64,000 nt of DNA from Lumbricus terrestris (lineage: Eukaryota > Annelida > Clitellata > Crassiclitellata > Lumbricidae): NCBI GenBank assembly GCA_949752735.1, contig OX457039.1, positions 47,307,718-47,371,717 on the forward strand, read 5' to 3'. The notes below the pieces were generated by a model. It was given only the letters and a program-made list of their open reading frames with translations, searched no databases and was not told the origin of the DNA. The stretch's first letter is position 1. Every line of letters begins with the position of its first letter. A program made the position numbers and the translations under genes. Positions 45,136 to 55,974 of this stretch are shown here, piece by piece.

Positions 45136-46640
45136 AGGATTTTAGAGAGACAGTCTCGTCAAACGAGCTGCGTCCAATGATTGCCTGTAAGATGAGAGAG
45201 AGCAATATATTCTACGTAGCTTCAAGGCCGCTGAGAAATCTGCCATCTCCGTACAAACAAGAACAATTGGCTCAGATTCGGTTCCGATGAGAAAAAGAGA
45301 TCTGACGTCCGAGCAAAAGTAAATTTGACGATACTAAGGAACATATGAAAAACCCTACATGGCAATCCCGGGGATATATATGTATATACATATATATAGT
45401 CTATATATATATAATTTATATAAACTGTATACATATATACAGAAACAGACAGACAGGCAGAGAGACAGATAAAGAGGCAGCCAGACAAAGAGACAGAGAA
45501 ACAAGAACAATTGACTCAGATTAGGTTCCGAAGACTTTAGATGAGATTTGTTCAGCTGATCCCACTTTCCTTCTGAAACTCAATAGGTCTATAGACAGTT
45601 TTCACAGTTTGATTTTATATGTTATGCCCTACATGTGATGCATGTACGTTGTACATTGTACACTACAACCTGTATAGTCATAGGGAATCAAATAATATAT
45701 ATACACAATCAGACCATTTCATCCAAAATAGATGACCGCAACTATATACAAGGAGAATTGCAGAAATGTATAAATATATATACTCACACTAATAAACATA
45801 TGATATCAACCTATCATATCATATATCTTTCCGTTCCTACGTCAGAAACTGTCAACCCTTAGGCCTACTCTCACAGGAATTTTTCGCAACACCATGCAGC
45901 ACTAAGTTCCTATCGGATCCTGCTTTCAGCTAATGAGACGTGAATGCTGAATACCGAATACAGACGGCGCATTTCAGACGGCATTAGCATTTGAACTGAT
46001 GGGTTTGGTTGGGTCAAGTGCTGCAGGGTTCATGCAGACAACATATTGAGCATTCGGTGCAGAAAGGTCGACGGATAGGAGCGACATTTGACACATTGTC
46101 ACATTGCTCATTCTACCAACATATTTACTATAACTTTGTTTACCAGCTGACAAACGATTAACTGATTCGTTACACCACAGGTCTTCAATCCTGACGACAG
46201 TGGGTCTGCACAAAGATAAAAAAAGTGTAGGCCTATCCATATACAAATTCGAATTGGACGCAAATATAAATATAAAGCAGCTAGGCACAATGACAACAGA
46301 CGATTTGCTGGATCTCATTGAACTCACACACAGCATAAAGAACTTTTCTCATTTCGAAATTGTTTTCTTATAAAAGAAATTGTTTGATCAATGTTCGGTA
46401 ATCAATATAATAGGCCTACCCATATAATGTCTAACTGCTATACTAATAGCAGAACAGTCACTAAACATCTAATTCTAACGACATAGTAATCAGACTAGCC
46501 TATAGTGATATCTTTTATTTATGATGCAGAATACCCCAATAAATGGTAGGAAGACAGTTTTAGTTCCTTAGTCTTGAGTTCTTTATTGTGTTGCGTCTTT
46601 CAAATTCAATTAGGCCTACTAAGTAAATTCTTTGGCAATT
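45136..46640. other. unassigned stretch with small duplicated blocks
   Basis: AAAGGTCGACGGATAGGA with CGACATTTGACA occurs at 44887 and again at 46066. AAGAACAATTGRCTCAGATT occurs at 45259 and 45504. TA-rich runs lie at 45373-45440. No gene supported. Confidence 0.5.
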
Positions 46641-46649
46641 CTACTATCA

Positions 46650-46689
46650 CACACACACACACACACACACCTACACAAACACACACACA

Positions 46690-46747
<58 letters not shown>

Positions 46748-46748
46748 G
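46650..46748. repeat. (CA)n then (CT)n microsatellite
   Basis: About 40 bp of CA repeat followed by about 55 bp of CT repeat. Confidence 0.97.
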
Positions 46749-46749
46749 T

Positions 46750-47340
46750 TTCGTGTTGACCTTCTCATGGATCAGTGATACTTGATGTTGTTATGCATCG
46801 ACCGGTGAAGTCTCTCAACTCAATTCCACCGAGAGAGATAGGATGTTGGCAAATTCTTGACTCAGTCATAAACAATGTAATTAGGAACAGCCTCGATAAG
46901 CAAGCAATCTCCATGTTGTACATGCAGTGTCCTCGACTCAATCACTGCAACTCTTTCCCTGCACTGTCAGGTCGAGAGCCTGTCTATATCTCTCTGAGAT
47001 AAGCAGCAAGTGTGCACACTCGTCATTTCGTTTACGATTCTAGTTCTGATTAGCATCATACACTTGCCATGCGTGCATTACAATGCGTTTGATTATTCGC
47101 CACTTGGACATAGACTCCGAATCTTCCAGAACATGTGTTCTGATTCAACGCATAAGCAAATGTCCATCCGTCCATCCATATGATGTCAGACAAATCTGTC
47201 CATAAGCTTTGTGCCGTTCTTGACGCCAGACCTCAGTCGCCGACGATCTGTTTACATAAAGCTAGCGGCAGATGGCGGTGGCAGTGGCGGCATGTTTATT
47301 ACGGCTACACATCTTTTAATATTTCTACTTCCGTGTGATT
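46750..47340. other. unassigned stretch
   Basis: No supported feature. Confidence 0.5.
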
Positions 47341-47436
47341 CGTGACGTCTATCGCCCATCTGGGAAATTCCGCCCAAGATAAACATCGACACGGACCCCC
47401 CCCCCAACCCCTGTCTGATGGTCAATAGCGTACCCC

Positions 47437-47619
47437 ATGGGTGGGACGATCAGCTGCGGCCAACGCACGCGAGACCGTCAGATCGCTGCTACAGTGGTCG
47501 GTGGTGGTGTTGGTGCCACGTTGGTGGCTGCGGCATATATGGGAGATAAGCCCATAGATAGGCAATGCCGCCAATGCCACCAGCAGCGACGCCGACGCCG
47601 CAGCAACTGTATGGTATAG
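47437..47619 (+). CDS. candidate 60-residue small protein with MGGTISC N-terminus (unproven)
   Basis: The function is unknown. A 60-codon frame starts at a good initiator context (CCCCATGGG) in a GC-rich island of about 200 bp. The product begins MGGTISC, which fits a myristoylation sequon (Gly-2, Ser-6) with an adjacent cysteine. It has a small hydrophobic stretch at about residues 18-35 (ATVVGGGVGATLVAAAYMG) and a very basic end (QQRRRRRSN). A poly-C run precedes it and an AATAAA-like signal lies about 200 bp after the stop (near 47826). No splice or homology evidence; it may be chance. Confidence 0.25.
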   Translation: MGGTISCGQRTRDRQIAATVVGGGVGATLVAAAYMGDKPIDRQCRQCHQQRRRRRSNCMV

Positions 47620-47895
47620 TCTACCATCCCATATTATCGAGAACACCAAAAACAGGATGATACGCTCAAATAGAATTATTGATTCAGGATGAGCTTCCGT
47701 CATTCATTTCGCCGTCGTCTAATAACACTAGGACTATAATAATATATCATGGAAAAAATCAATTTACATTCACAGTATTTTTTCATATCTATTTTTGACG
47801 GGGCTCTATAGCAAATACGAGAAACAAATAAACAGATAAAATATTTTATATGCATATTACATATACATAATAATATGCATACAAGTGGGTATTAT

Positions 47896-47898
<3 letters not shown>

Positions 47899-47935
<37 letters not shown>

Positions 47936-47949
47936 GTGTGTGTGTGTGT

Positions 47950-48024
<75 letters not shown>

Positions 48025-48033
48025 TGTGTGTGT

Positions 48034-48126
<93 letters not shown>
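47899..48126. repeat. (GT)n dinucleotide microsatellite with GA interruptions
   Basis: About 228 bp of GT with periodic GTGTGAGTGTG interruptions. All frames through it are repeat products. Confidence 0.98.
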
Positions 48127-48127
<1 letters not shown>

Positions 48128-48920
48128 CTCTGTCACTCTATCATCGAGTATAAAGACTTAGAGTACCATGTCGGCCTACGTATTTATATGTATTCGTAGC
48201 TCCTTTTTTATGAATATTTGTAAATTTATGTCCATACATGTATCTATGTTGATAACTTTAAAACTCTCATTTCAATTGGCTCGCGTTTATCACAGTGAGT
48301 TCGTGAAACAGGCTGGAAATTGAATAATGAATTAGAGTTCCTCTGTGAATTCAACTCAAAAGTGTAGGTGTTTCTGGAAAGACAGAGGTCTTCAGATTAG
48401 AGTCAAAAGTATGAACATCGAAAATCGAAGCAATGTAGAATTCAATGCATCTAAAGAGAACATTCATAAAAGAGATGTGCTAAAAGATAGGTTACGCAAG
48501 AATATTATGGAAGTTCTGGCAATGGTGCTATGGGGTCAGAGAAATAGTAGGTCTACTATGATTGGAGCGTTATAGCCTATTCATTCTGCATATAATAGTT
48601 CTCCACTATCCATCGGAAAGCAATGAGCTGTTCATTGCAAGAATACCGGGTTTTCATGTTGCCTACTAGAATACTTCATTGCGAGTGATGATTCAACTGA
48701 AATCCAATATTCTAATATATATTGCACCTGTAGTTTCTCATTGCCACCAGCCATTGCAAAAACTCCGCCTCATCTCCCATCTGAGCCTGTTGTTATCTAA
48801 ACATGATGTCTCCATCTCCTTAGTGTCATTTTTAAGTATGCATATTTTATAATCCATCAGATCGCATTGGGAAGAGATTCTTAGCTGAATAGAGAGAGAT
48901 TCTTTCCCGAACAGAGAACC
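48127..48920. other. unassigned stretch
   Basis: No supported feature. Confidence 0.5.
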
Positions 48921-49346
48921 AACGCAGTGACTTAGATGCGGGCAAGGCCGTAGCTAGGGGGTGTTTTGGGTGTTTGAACACCCCCCGAAATGGAAAATGC
49001 AAAAAATAATTGCATGCATTTATGAGCACATGATGTAAAAACCATGAAATAAAACCATAAAAACACCATCCGAAATGGAAAAATTTTAAAAATTCAATTA
49101 ATTGGTGACAATTCGATTTCTCGGCCGGATGACTAAAAAAGGGTCATCAGTTTTTTAGGAAGGGAAATTTGTGACATTTCCTGAAGATTTTGGCCGGATG
49201 ACTAAAAAAAGGTAATCAATTTTTCGGCCGGGACAGAAACACCCCCCGAAATCAAATACTGGCTACGGCCTTGGATGCGGGGAATATGCAATGCGTACAT
49301 CTTGATATAACGCAATGCATATTCCCCGCATCTAAGGCATTGCGTT
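48921..49346. repeat. inverted repeat of about 48-bp arms, split by a MITE
   Basis: GAACAGAGAACCAACGCAGTG and TTAGATGCGGG before the MITE, plus GGAATATGCAATGCG after it, are complementary to CGCAATGCATATTCCCCGC, ATCTAAGGCATTGCGTTGG and CTTTCTGTTC at about 49299-49347. Removing the MITE and one target copy restores a single left arm. Confidence 0.8.
48943..49273. mobile_element. hAT MITE, CAAGGCCGTAGC family, copy 2
   Basis: A 331-bp element, inverted relative to copy 1, with ends CAAGGCCGTAGCTAGGGGG and TGGCTACGGCCTTG and a perfect 8-bp duplication GATGCGGG. It contains two GGATGACTAAAAAAGG-type motifs. Confidence 0.93.
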
Positions 49347-49359
49347 GGCTTTCTGTTCA

Positions 49360-49398
49360 GTCATAGTCATAGCTAATATTATTAGCTATGACTATGGC
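49360..49398. repeat. perfect short hairpin
   Basis: CATAGTCATAGCTAAT and its complement ATTAGCTATGACTATG are separated by only a few bases. Could form a cruciform. Confidence 0.85.
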
Positions 49399-50301
49399 CA
49401 AAGAGTCCTGAACAGTCTGGAGCTTCTGCATATTAGACCTCAGACAGACAGACACCAATTAGAAGAGGACTCAGTCATTTGTGCGTCTGGGGTACCAGCG
49501 CTCTCGTCAGAAGAATTCTTTCAGACATGGAAATTACGTTGAATTCTGCATTATATGTATACGTTCAATCGTTCATGCTAATAATGCATGTGTGACGATT
49601 TCAGGTATGCAGCATGCAATACAACTGTATTTGATGGATGGCGATACTTGCAAAACAGAGGACCATTCGATATAACATCGGAGACGCAGAGAGCAATTGA
49701 TTTTCAAAAGTCCCTACACAGTATCCGATCTAACTATACCTCGGTCGAAGATCGAACCTGTAGGCTGGTCCCCTACTCTTCTCATTTACAGTCCGACACT
49801 CTAAGGTAACTATATGTGTCAAATATTATCGGCTACGGATATAAGGCAACATCCAGCCAATTAAATTATACGAGTGGACTCATCCATGTCTAAGAATTAG
49901 TTAAGTAGTTCTAAATTTAAAATAAAAATAATTTTGAACCATGAAAAACCTCCACTGGTGCGGAGTGCCTGCCTAGCATAATAATTAAGAAAGACAATCT
50001 TTCACGAGTAAATGTAGAAAATGTATTTGTCACAAACATCCAACGCTGCATTTCTTCAGAGCCAGATAAGAGAAGCAAACATCTGAAAAAGGAATTGAGT
50101 CACACGAAGAAATGCAAATTTGAGTGTCATTGGCATAAAATATGTCCTAGTGAATGATTGCCAGGCGGAGTACCTATAGTAGTATCGGGTACGATCATGA
50201 TGAATAAGAGCGATCCAGCCAGCAATACCGACGAATGCCGTATACATTAGGAAAGCTTTTAGCGAATTATTGTCATTAGGACGAACTGATCGGTTGCGCG
50301 G
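49399..50301. other. unassigned stretch
   Basis: No supported feature. Confidence 0.5.
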
Positions 50302-50750
50302 ACGAAGCTCAGTGGCGTAGCTACCATGTGTGCAATGTGTGCAAAGCACACGGGCCCACGACCTCCAGGGGCCCACACAGATTGCTAAATTAATTATTTA
50401 TTATAGGTTTAGTACGGTATCTTAATTAGTAATTCACAATTTTTGATAGATGTGATTTTTATGAACGCACTTAATTGCATTAGGCTACTTCGTTACTTTA
50501 CTGGCTCTAGTCAACCGCCTAGCTGGCTGTTGACAGCAAAACTACATGTATACTGAGTCCGAACTCCAATATTAGGGCCTAATTATGTTTTCGTCTCGAG
50601 TCGAGACTGTCGCATTGCAAGATGACAATTTTGTGTACATTTATGTGAACGAATAGGTCCAATAAGCTCATAGTTTTAATCTGAGAACATGAAACTTATC
50701 ATACAGGCATAAGATTTTAATTTCGCTGCTTCGTTTTCCTATGCAGAGGG

Positions 50751-52086
50751 CAGTGCCAGATTAACTATGGCGCAACTGGCGCACTTGCGCCAGGCCTTTC
50801 GGGGGTAAAAATTTAAAAAAGCATTGAGAAATCCGATTATCCGATCGAATTTGTTTATATAAGTCACAGTCCGGCTTATTTAAAATGTTTAATTTCTAAA
50901 ACAAGCATTGCATATAAAATTTGGTGGTATTATAAAAACAGGCCTTCTACAGTAGCGTACTACTACTATAATGATAACGTACTAATTAATTGTGTACTGT
51001 AATGATGACGTATGGCGTAATCAATTTATGCGCGGATCGACCCCATCACCAAATAAAATATAGATAGCCTATGCGTACGGTACAGACGACGCAGTGTATG
51101 TTCCATGTAATATTATTATCTACTATTTAGTGTTTATGTAGCTGCTTATTTCTTTTTTAATTTTAATTTTTAAACAAATAAAATAAGTAGGCCTAAAGAA
51201 AATGAAGAAATTTGGGTCCGGTTGGCAGAAATGTCAAAGAAAACGCGAACTTGAAGAGGTAGGCAAACAGCAACGTGGTAGTATTGATAAATTTCTGGCA
51301 GTAAAAACTCGAGAAGTGCCGCAATTTATAGATGGTGTCGACTCAGCGTCAGACTTAGGCCGCTCAGCAGTGTCAGCACTAATGCCAACAACAGACACCC
51401 TTGATTTCAGCAATGATATCATTGATATGCCTAAATCTGAAACTATCATAGATCTACCATTAAAACAAGAGAATCAATCTGTTGGAAACGTGCCACAAAC
51501 AGATGCTGCTCTGTGGACTATAAATTAAGATTTGGTCAGTTATTGGCTGCAGATGGGACCTGAACCATGTCGTAATCAAGATGGCATGTACTCTAAATCC
51601 ATAAAACAACATGGAAATAAAGTAAAATTGAATAGTACCAAAAGAAAACTAAACGATTCTGCTTTTTTTACGATCACACCAAACGGGGTAAAAAGATCAT
51701 TCAGTCATTTAAAACGCATAAAATCATCTTTGAGGTCAACAATGGGCCAGGACAGATTGGCAAATTTAACTCTTTTGAACATTGAGTCGGAAATCTTGAC
51801 AGATCTTGGCTTTCAAGATATCATTGAATCTTTCTCTACTTTAAAAGCGCGAAGGAAAGACTTTTAAACTCGACGAACATTGTTGAACAGTTGAACTGTA
51901 ACAAGTAAAATTAAAAAATCTCCTATGATCCTATCACAGTTTCATTTTGTGTTCATAAATTATTAAAGTATGTTTTTCTATATAATTAATTTTTCTTCAT
52001 TTTTTGATAATTTGATTGGATAGAGGGCCTACTTTAGTTTTGTTGCATTGTTTGCGCCAGGCCTCTAAAAAGTTAATCCGGCACTG
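50751..52086 (+). mobile_element. internally deleted hAT element with transposase remnant
   Basis: Ends CAGTGCCAGATTAAC and GTTAATCCGGCACTG; perfect 8-bp target duplication GCAGAGGG (50743-50750 and 52087-52094). GCGCCAGGCCT words lie just inside each end. It sits inside the hAT at 50310-53234 and carries the transposase pieces described at 51202-51867. Confidence 0.95.
51202..51867 (+). pseudogene. hAT transposase (TTF-zinc-finger type), internally deleted and stopped
   Basis: A single reading frame with one in-frame TAA at 51526-51528. The N-terminal piece begins MKKFGSGWQKCQRKRELEE, the basic start usual in ZMYM/TTF-type hAT transposases. After the stop it continues SYWLQMGPEPCRNQDGMYSK, matching the WL..GPE.CQN..G.Y start of the TTF zinc-finger region. 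It then jumps directly to SFSHLKRIKSSLRSTMGQ and RLANLTLLNIESEI, the C-terminal hAT dimerisation domain. The whole catalytic core with its acidic triad is missing between about 51680 and 51700. A full transposase of this type is several times longer (my estimate, 600-900 residues). It cannot make an active enzyme, but its ends keep the element mobilisable in trans. Confidence 0.85.
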
Positions 52087-52705
52087 GCAGAGGGTATAAA
52101 GGCGTGTCTGTGCTATATAGGATAGGTGTGATTATGTCCGTCTATATGTCACATTCGTGTAATAAAACGGTGTGCTGACGAAACCTCATACGTCTCACAG
52201 GCATGCTCGCGTATTCCGGTGGGCGTATACCTTGCTGGATTTGGTAACGGTAGTGACCTGCAGACATCTCCCTCAACCAGGGTGAGAATTGTCGGGGGTT
52301 TGAAGTGGTTCAACCATCTCTAGTCTTTCAGAGATTCACATGGTTGTCTTCTTTTTAGTTTTTCACGGCCAAACTCCACGTGGATCATAGTCTGACCCCT
52401 GCAGTTATTTTTCTACAATTCTCAAACTGCTCTCAACTCCTTTCAGCTCTCACACCAAAATCAGAGAGAGGATTAGGTCATAGGAATCATGCACTTATTT
52501 GCCCCAATTTTTGCACTTGTAAGGAATATTGCTGAACTTATTTTTAGTTAGACCTATTAATTGTTACAAATTGATGATTGTATCGTTTTTGGTGTGCAAA
52601 CTGCAAATCATGGACCAGAATTGATACATGATTTACATTTTTTGCTGAACAAGACGCTAGAAAGAAAACTCCCATGATACCGTCTTAAATTAAGAGGCCC
52701 ACTAA

Positions 52706-52966
52706 CAAGGCCGTATAGCCAGGATTTGATTTCGAGGGTGCTTCTTCAGTTTCCCGTCCGAAAACAGTGATGACCTTTTTAAAGTCATCCGACCGAAATC
52801 AATGCATTCTATTTTTTCACATTTGTTTTCATTTCGGGTGGGGTGCTTTCATGGTTTAATTTCATGGTTTTTTTTACATCATGTGCTACTCAATGCATTC
52901 TATTATTTTTGACTTTTTACATTTCGGGGCGTGTTCAAACACCCAAAACCCATAGCTACGGCCTTG
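52706..52966. mobile_element. hAT MITE, CAAGGCCGTAGC family, copy 3
   Basis: A 261-bp element with ends CAAGGCCGTATAGCCAGG and TAGCTACGGCCTTG. Flanks CCCACTAA and CTCACTAA match at 7 of 8 positions. Contains GATGACCTTTTTAAAGTCATC. Same orientation as copy 1. Confidence 0.9.
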
Positions 52967-53242
52967 CTCACTAATAATAAGTGGATAAGTATTCAACGTG
53001 ACAGGTTTTAAATTCGCCCGAGAAATCACTGCAGTTATAACACTTTAATTCATTTGTCGTATTTTGTGTAGCATTCATGTTTTATTCTGTGAGTTGTAGG
53101 CCTATTACACGCCATTGATAAGTTTCTGGTGATCTAAATTGCGAGAATGCGAAGATATCGGTCCTACAAGGCCAAGCAGGGGGCCCATGCGGAACCTCTG
53201 CACACGGGCCCACGAAAAGCTAGCTACGCCACTGACGAAGCT

Positions 53243-53840
53243 AATTAGCAATCAAGTCCACTCGATATTATGCTAATGAATGAGCGCGCAGGCAATTCAT
53301 CCGGGTATTGATGAATGATGTCTAAGTATGTAGCCACAGCTGTCTCTGCGCATGTCTGTGCTTGCGATTCAAGACCAACAAACAAAACCATGCAAAGCTG
53401 GAAATGATGCAGAAGAATTTGAACGATTTCTCAGAGTCATGAGAACCAACTGACCACAGGTTCACAGCCAAGCAGCTCAAGTGATAAAGAGTCGGTAGCC
53501 TAACATAGCCAAAGAAGCGTGTGTAGACTTAGACTTACAGAAGGATACAAAATCGGGACAAAACACTCATGGAAATGCACATACAGAGGAAGTAAAGATA
53601 AGTTAACAATGTCACATAATGCGCAGACTGTAGATCAAAACAGGAACAGAAACAGACGAAAAGAATTGGGTTATGTCAAAGATAAAAAAAAGAGGAAGGA
53701 TAGGTCTACTGACTGCTGAAGTTACGATTTATTGAATTAATTCGCACAATGTAGCATATGAAATTAAAGAACATAAAATTTATGTGGAAAAGAAATTGAA
53801 AAAGATGGCAACCCAAACAGCACCTGAATCCCAGCTACTG
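53243..53840. other. unassigned stretch
   Basis: No supported feature. GACA/GAGA words start at about 53849. Confidence 0.5.
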
Positions 53841-53848
53841 CAGAAAGT

Positions 53849-53905
53849 GAGCGAGAGAGAGAGAGACAGACATACAGACAGACAAAGACAGACAGACAGA
53901 CAGTG
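53849..53905. repeat. GAGA/GACA microsatellite
   Basis: Short purine-rich tandem run directly upstream of the ORF at 53903. Confidence 0.85.
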
Positions 53906-53947
53906 AGATACAGAACGAGATATGCACAGAAGCAGAGACTCAGAGTA

Positions 53948-55264
53948 ATGGACATCATTTTCTTTCATCTGCTATTCTCTCCAATCTTCTTCGGTTTGTA
54001 TTCAAATGACAAACACAATCTGCTTCACATGAATGACTGTGACAAACACAATCTACTTCACATGAATGACTGTGACAAACACAATCTGCTTCACATGAAT
54101 GACTGTGACAAACACAATCTGCTTCACATGAACGACTGTGACAAACACAATCTGCTTCACATGAATGACTGTGACAAACACAATCTGCTTCACATGAATG
54201 ACTGTGACCAACACAATCTGCTTCACATGAATGACTGTGACAAACACAATCTGCTTCACATGAATGACTGTGACAAACACAATCTGCTTCACATGAATGA
54301 CTGTGACAAACACAATCTACTTCACATGAATGACTGTGACAAACACAATCTGCTTCACATGAATGACTGTGACAAACACAATCTGCTTCACATGAACGAC
54401 TGTGACAAACACAATCTGCTTCACATGAATGACTGTGAAAAACACAATCTGCTTCACATGAACGACTGTGACAAACACAATCTGCTTCACATGAATGACT
54501 GTGACAAACACAATCTGCTTCACATGAATGACTGTGACAAACACAATCTGCTTCACATGAATGACTGTGACAAACACAATCTGCTTCACATGAATGACTG
54601 TGACAAACACAATCTGCTTCACATGAGTGACTGTGACAAACACAATCTGCTTCACATGAATGACTGTGACAAACACAATCTGCTTCACATGAATGACTGT
54701 GACAAACACAATCTGCTTCACATGAATGACTGTGACAAACACAATCTGCTTCACATGAATGACTGTGACAAACACAATCTGCTTCACATGAATGACTGTG
54801 ACAAACACAATCTGCTTCACATGAATGACTGTGACAAACACAATCTGCTTCACATGAATGACTGTGACAAACACAATCTGCTTCACATGAATGACTGTGA
54901 CAAACACAATCTGCTTCACATGAATGACTGTGACAAACACAATCTGCTTCACATGAATGACGGTGACAAACACAATCTGCTTCACATGAATGACGGTGAC
55001 AAACACAATCTGCTTCACATGAATGACGGTGACAAACACAATCTGCTTCACATGAATGACGGTGACAAACACAATCTGCTTCACGTGAATGATTGTCTTC
55101 ATGGTCGTCGTCTCAGCAATTCCATGCATCCTCATATTCCCAATTTGACTTCCAACCCTTCTCTTCGTCATTCTCATGATTCCGTCGACGTATCCCATTC
55201 CTCTTTTCTCTTCTTTTCCTCGTCTTCTATTCCATTTCTCTTTTCCTCATCCTCTTTCCTTTGA
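53948..55264 (+). CDS. uncertain ORF across the 33-bp array, secreted-repeat-like
   Basis: I do not recognise a gene. An open frame of 453 codons runs from 53903; the ATG at 53948 gives a start MDIIFFHLLFSPIFFGLYSN, which looks like a signal peptide. Then come 33 copies of DKHNLLHMNDC and a tail rich in serine, histidine and phenylalanine (HSHDSVDVSHSSFLFFSSSS). Because 33 is divisible by three, a frame without stops is expected, and the minus strand is also open through the array (VKQIVFVTVIH repeats). The frame stays open about 165 bp past the array. Against coding: no promoter, no splice sites and low-complexity flanks. It may equally be a pure minisatellite. Confidence 0.25.
   Translation: MDIIFFHLLFSPIFFGLYSNDKHNLLHMNDCDKHNLLHMNDCDKHNLLHMNDCDKHNLLHMNDCDKHNLLHMNDCDKHNLLHMNDCDQHNLLHMNDCDKHNLLHMNDCDKHNLLHMNDCDKHNLLHMNDCDKHNLLHMNDCDKHNLLHMNDCDKHNLLHMNDCEKHNLLHMNDCDKHNLLHMNDCDKHNLLHMNDCDKHNLLHMNDCDKHNLLHMNDCDKHNLLHMSDCDKHNLLHMNDCDKHNLLHMNDCDKHNLLHMNDCDKHNLLHMNDCDKHNLLHMNDCDKHNLLHMNDCDKHNLLHMNDCDKHNLLHMNDCDKHNLLHMNDCDKHNLLHMNDGDKHNLLHMNDGDKHNLLHMNDGDKHNLLHMNDGDKHNLLHVNDCLHGRRLSNSMHPHIPNLTSNPSLRHSHDSVDVSHSSFLFFSSSSIPFLFSSSSFL
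54008..55096. repeat. 33-bp minisatellite, exactly 33 units
   Basis: 1089 bp of a 33-bp unit, in frame DKHNLLHMNDC on the plus strand. Units are almost identical. Variants include GACCAA, GAAAAA and GAGTGA substitutions in single units. Near the right end four successive units carry GGT in place of TGT, and the last unit carries GTG for ATG and GAT for GAC. The lack of divergence points to recent expansion or homogenisation. There is no spacer, so this is not a CRISPR array. Confidence 0.97.
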
Positions 55265-55269
55265 ACATC

Positions 55270-55440
55270 CTCAGTGCATATTCTAATTCTCTTTGAACAA
55301 CATCTTCTCTTCCTCATTATTCCGTCGATGCCTTGTCTCGCCCTTCTTCTCCTCCTGCTCCTCCTCCTCCTCCTTCTTACTCTTCCTCCTCCTTTTCCTT
55401 CCTTCCACTTAATTCCATCGGCGCCTCTTCTTCGCGTCAT
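55270..55440. repeat. CTCCTC/TTCCTC pyrimidine-rich low-complexity region
   Basis: Strand-asymmetric pyrimidine tract. The Arg/Lys/Glu-rich minus-strand frame here reflects composition. Confidence 0.8.
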
Positions 55441-55839
55441 TGTATTCGTAATTAGGTCGACCATTGTCACGTGAAATCGATACAAGCGACTACAGCAGCC
55501 CAGCCCCAGCAGCAGCAGCAGCTTCAGCAGCTGCAGATGCAGTGGCATTCACCCGCATCATCTACTGCCATCCGAAACAACGGTGTATACTGTATAGCAA
55601 GCACAGACATGCGCAGGGAGGAACAGCTATGGCTTCATATACTTAGACATTCATCAATGCCCGGATGAATTGCTACGCGACGGGTGTTTCATTAACATAT
55701 CAAATAACGCGAGTATAGACCATCGTCTGCTCAAAGCCAGCGATCACATTACGTGTGTTTTGACATTTCCAAAACATCACATTCCAGGCTCATTATAATT
55801 GTGTCACTTAAGCGCGGTTTGGGGCATATTACCATTTAC
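55441..55839. other. unassigned stretch with a short CAG run
   Basis: A CAGCAG-rich patch at 55493-55540 gives a short Gln-rich frame (QPQQQQQLQQLQMQW) starting at 55471. Too weak to call. Confidence 0.4.
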
Positions 55840-55930
55840 TGAAAGCGTACGTGTTTGGCTTTGTCAAGGAGCCCTTGAAGCAGCATGGCTGTGTTATGGC
55901 GCCATAGAAATTGTCGTCATTACATTACAT
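55840..55930 (+). mobile_element. SINE 3' end with (ATTAC)n tail, copy 2
   Basis: CGTGTTTGGCTTTGTCAAGG, GGCGCCATAGAAATTG, then CATTACATTACATTACATTG. Related to 15681-15775 and 60552-60650. Confidence 0.6.
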
Positions 55931-55974
55931 TACATTGCCACCCGAGACATAATGGTGTGTATGTGGCAAGGACG

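Larger units (their letters stand above)
50310..53234 (+). mobile_element. hAT element (CAGTGGCGTAGCTACC ends) with nested insertions
   Basis: Starts CAGTGGCGTAGCTACCATG and ends GCTAGCTACGCCACTG with a perfect 8-bp duplication ACGAAGCT (50302-50309 and 53235-53242). GGGCCCACG words lie inside both ends. The element's own sequence has no transposase frame. It is interrupted by a second hAT (50751-52086) and a MITE (52706-52966). A broken inverted copy lies at 18187-20310. Confidence 0.95.

Noticed and set aside
46681..46759. Leu-Ser repeat tail ORF
   Set aside because: Translation of the CT microsatellite.
47846..48199. Thr-His and Cys-Val repeat ORFs
   Set aside because: Translations of the GT microsatellite.
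54008..55096. CRISPR-like regular array
   Set aside because: Units are directly adjacent with no unique spacers, and the genome is eukaryotic. It is a tandem minisatellite.
54317..55198. 293-residue minus-strand ORF (VKQIVFVTVIH repeats)
   Set aside because: It is the shadow of the 33-bp array on the other strand and has no plausible start context or flank.
55174..55548. Arg/Lys/Glu-rich 124-residue minus-strand ORF
   Set aside because: Low-complexity purine-rich strand; no motif beyond composition.
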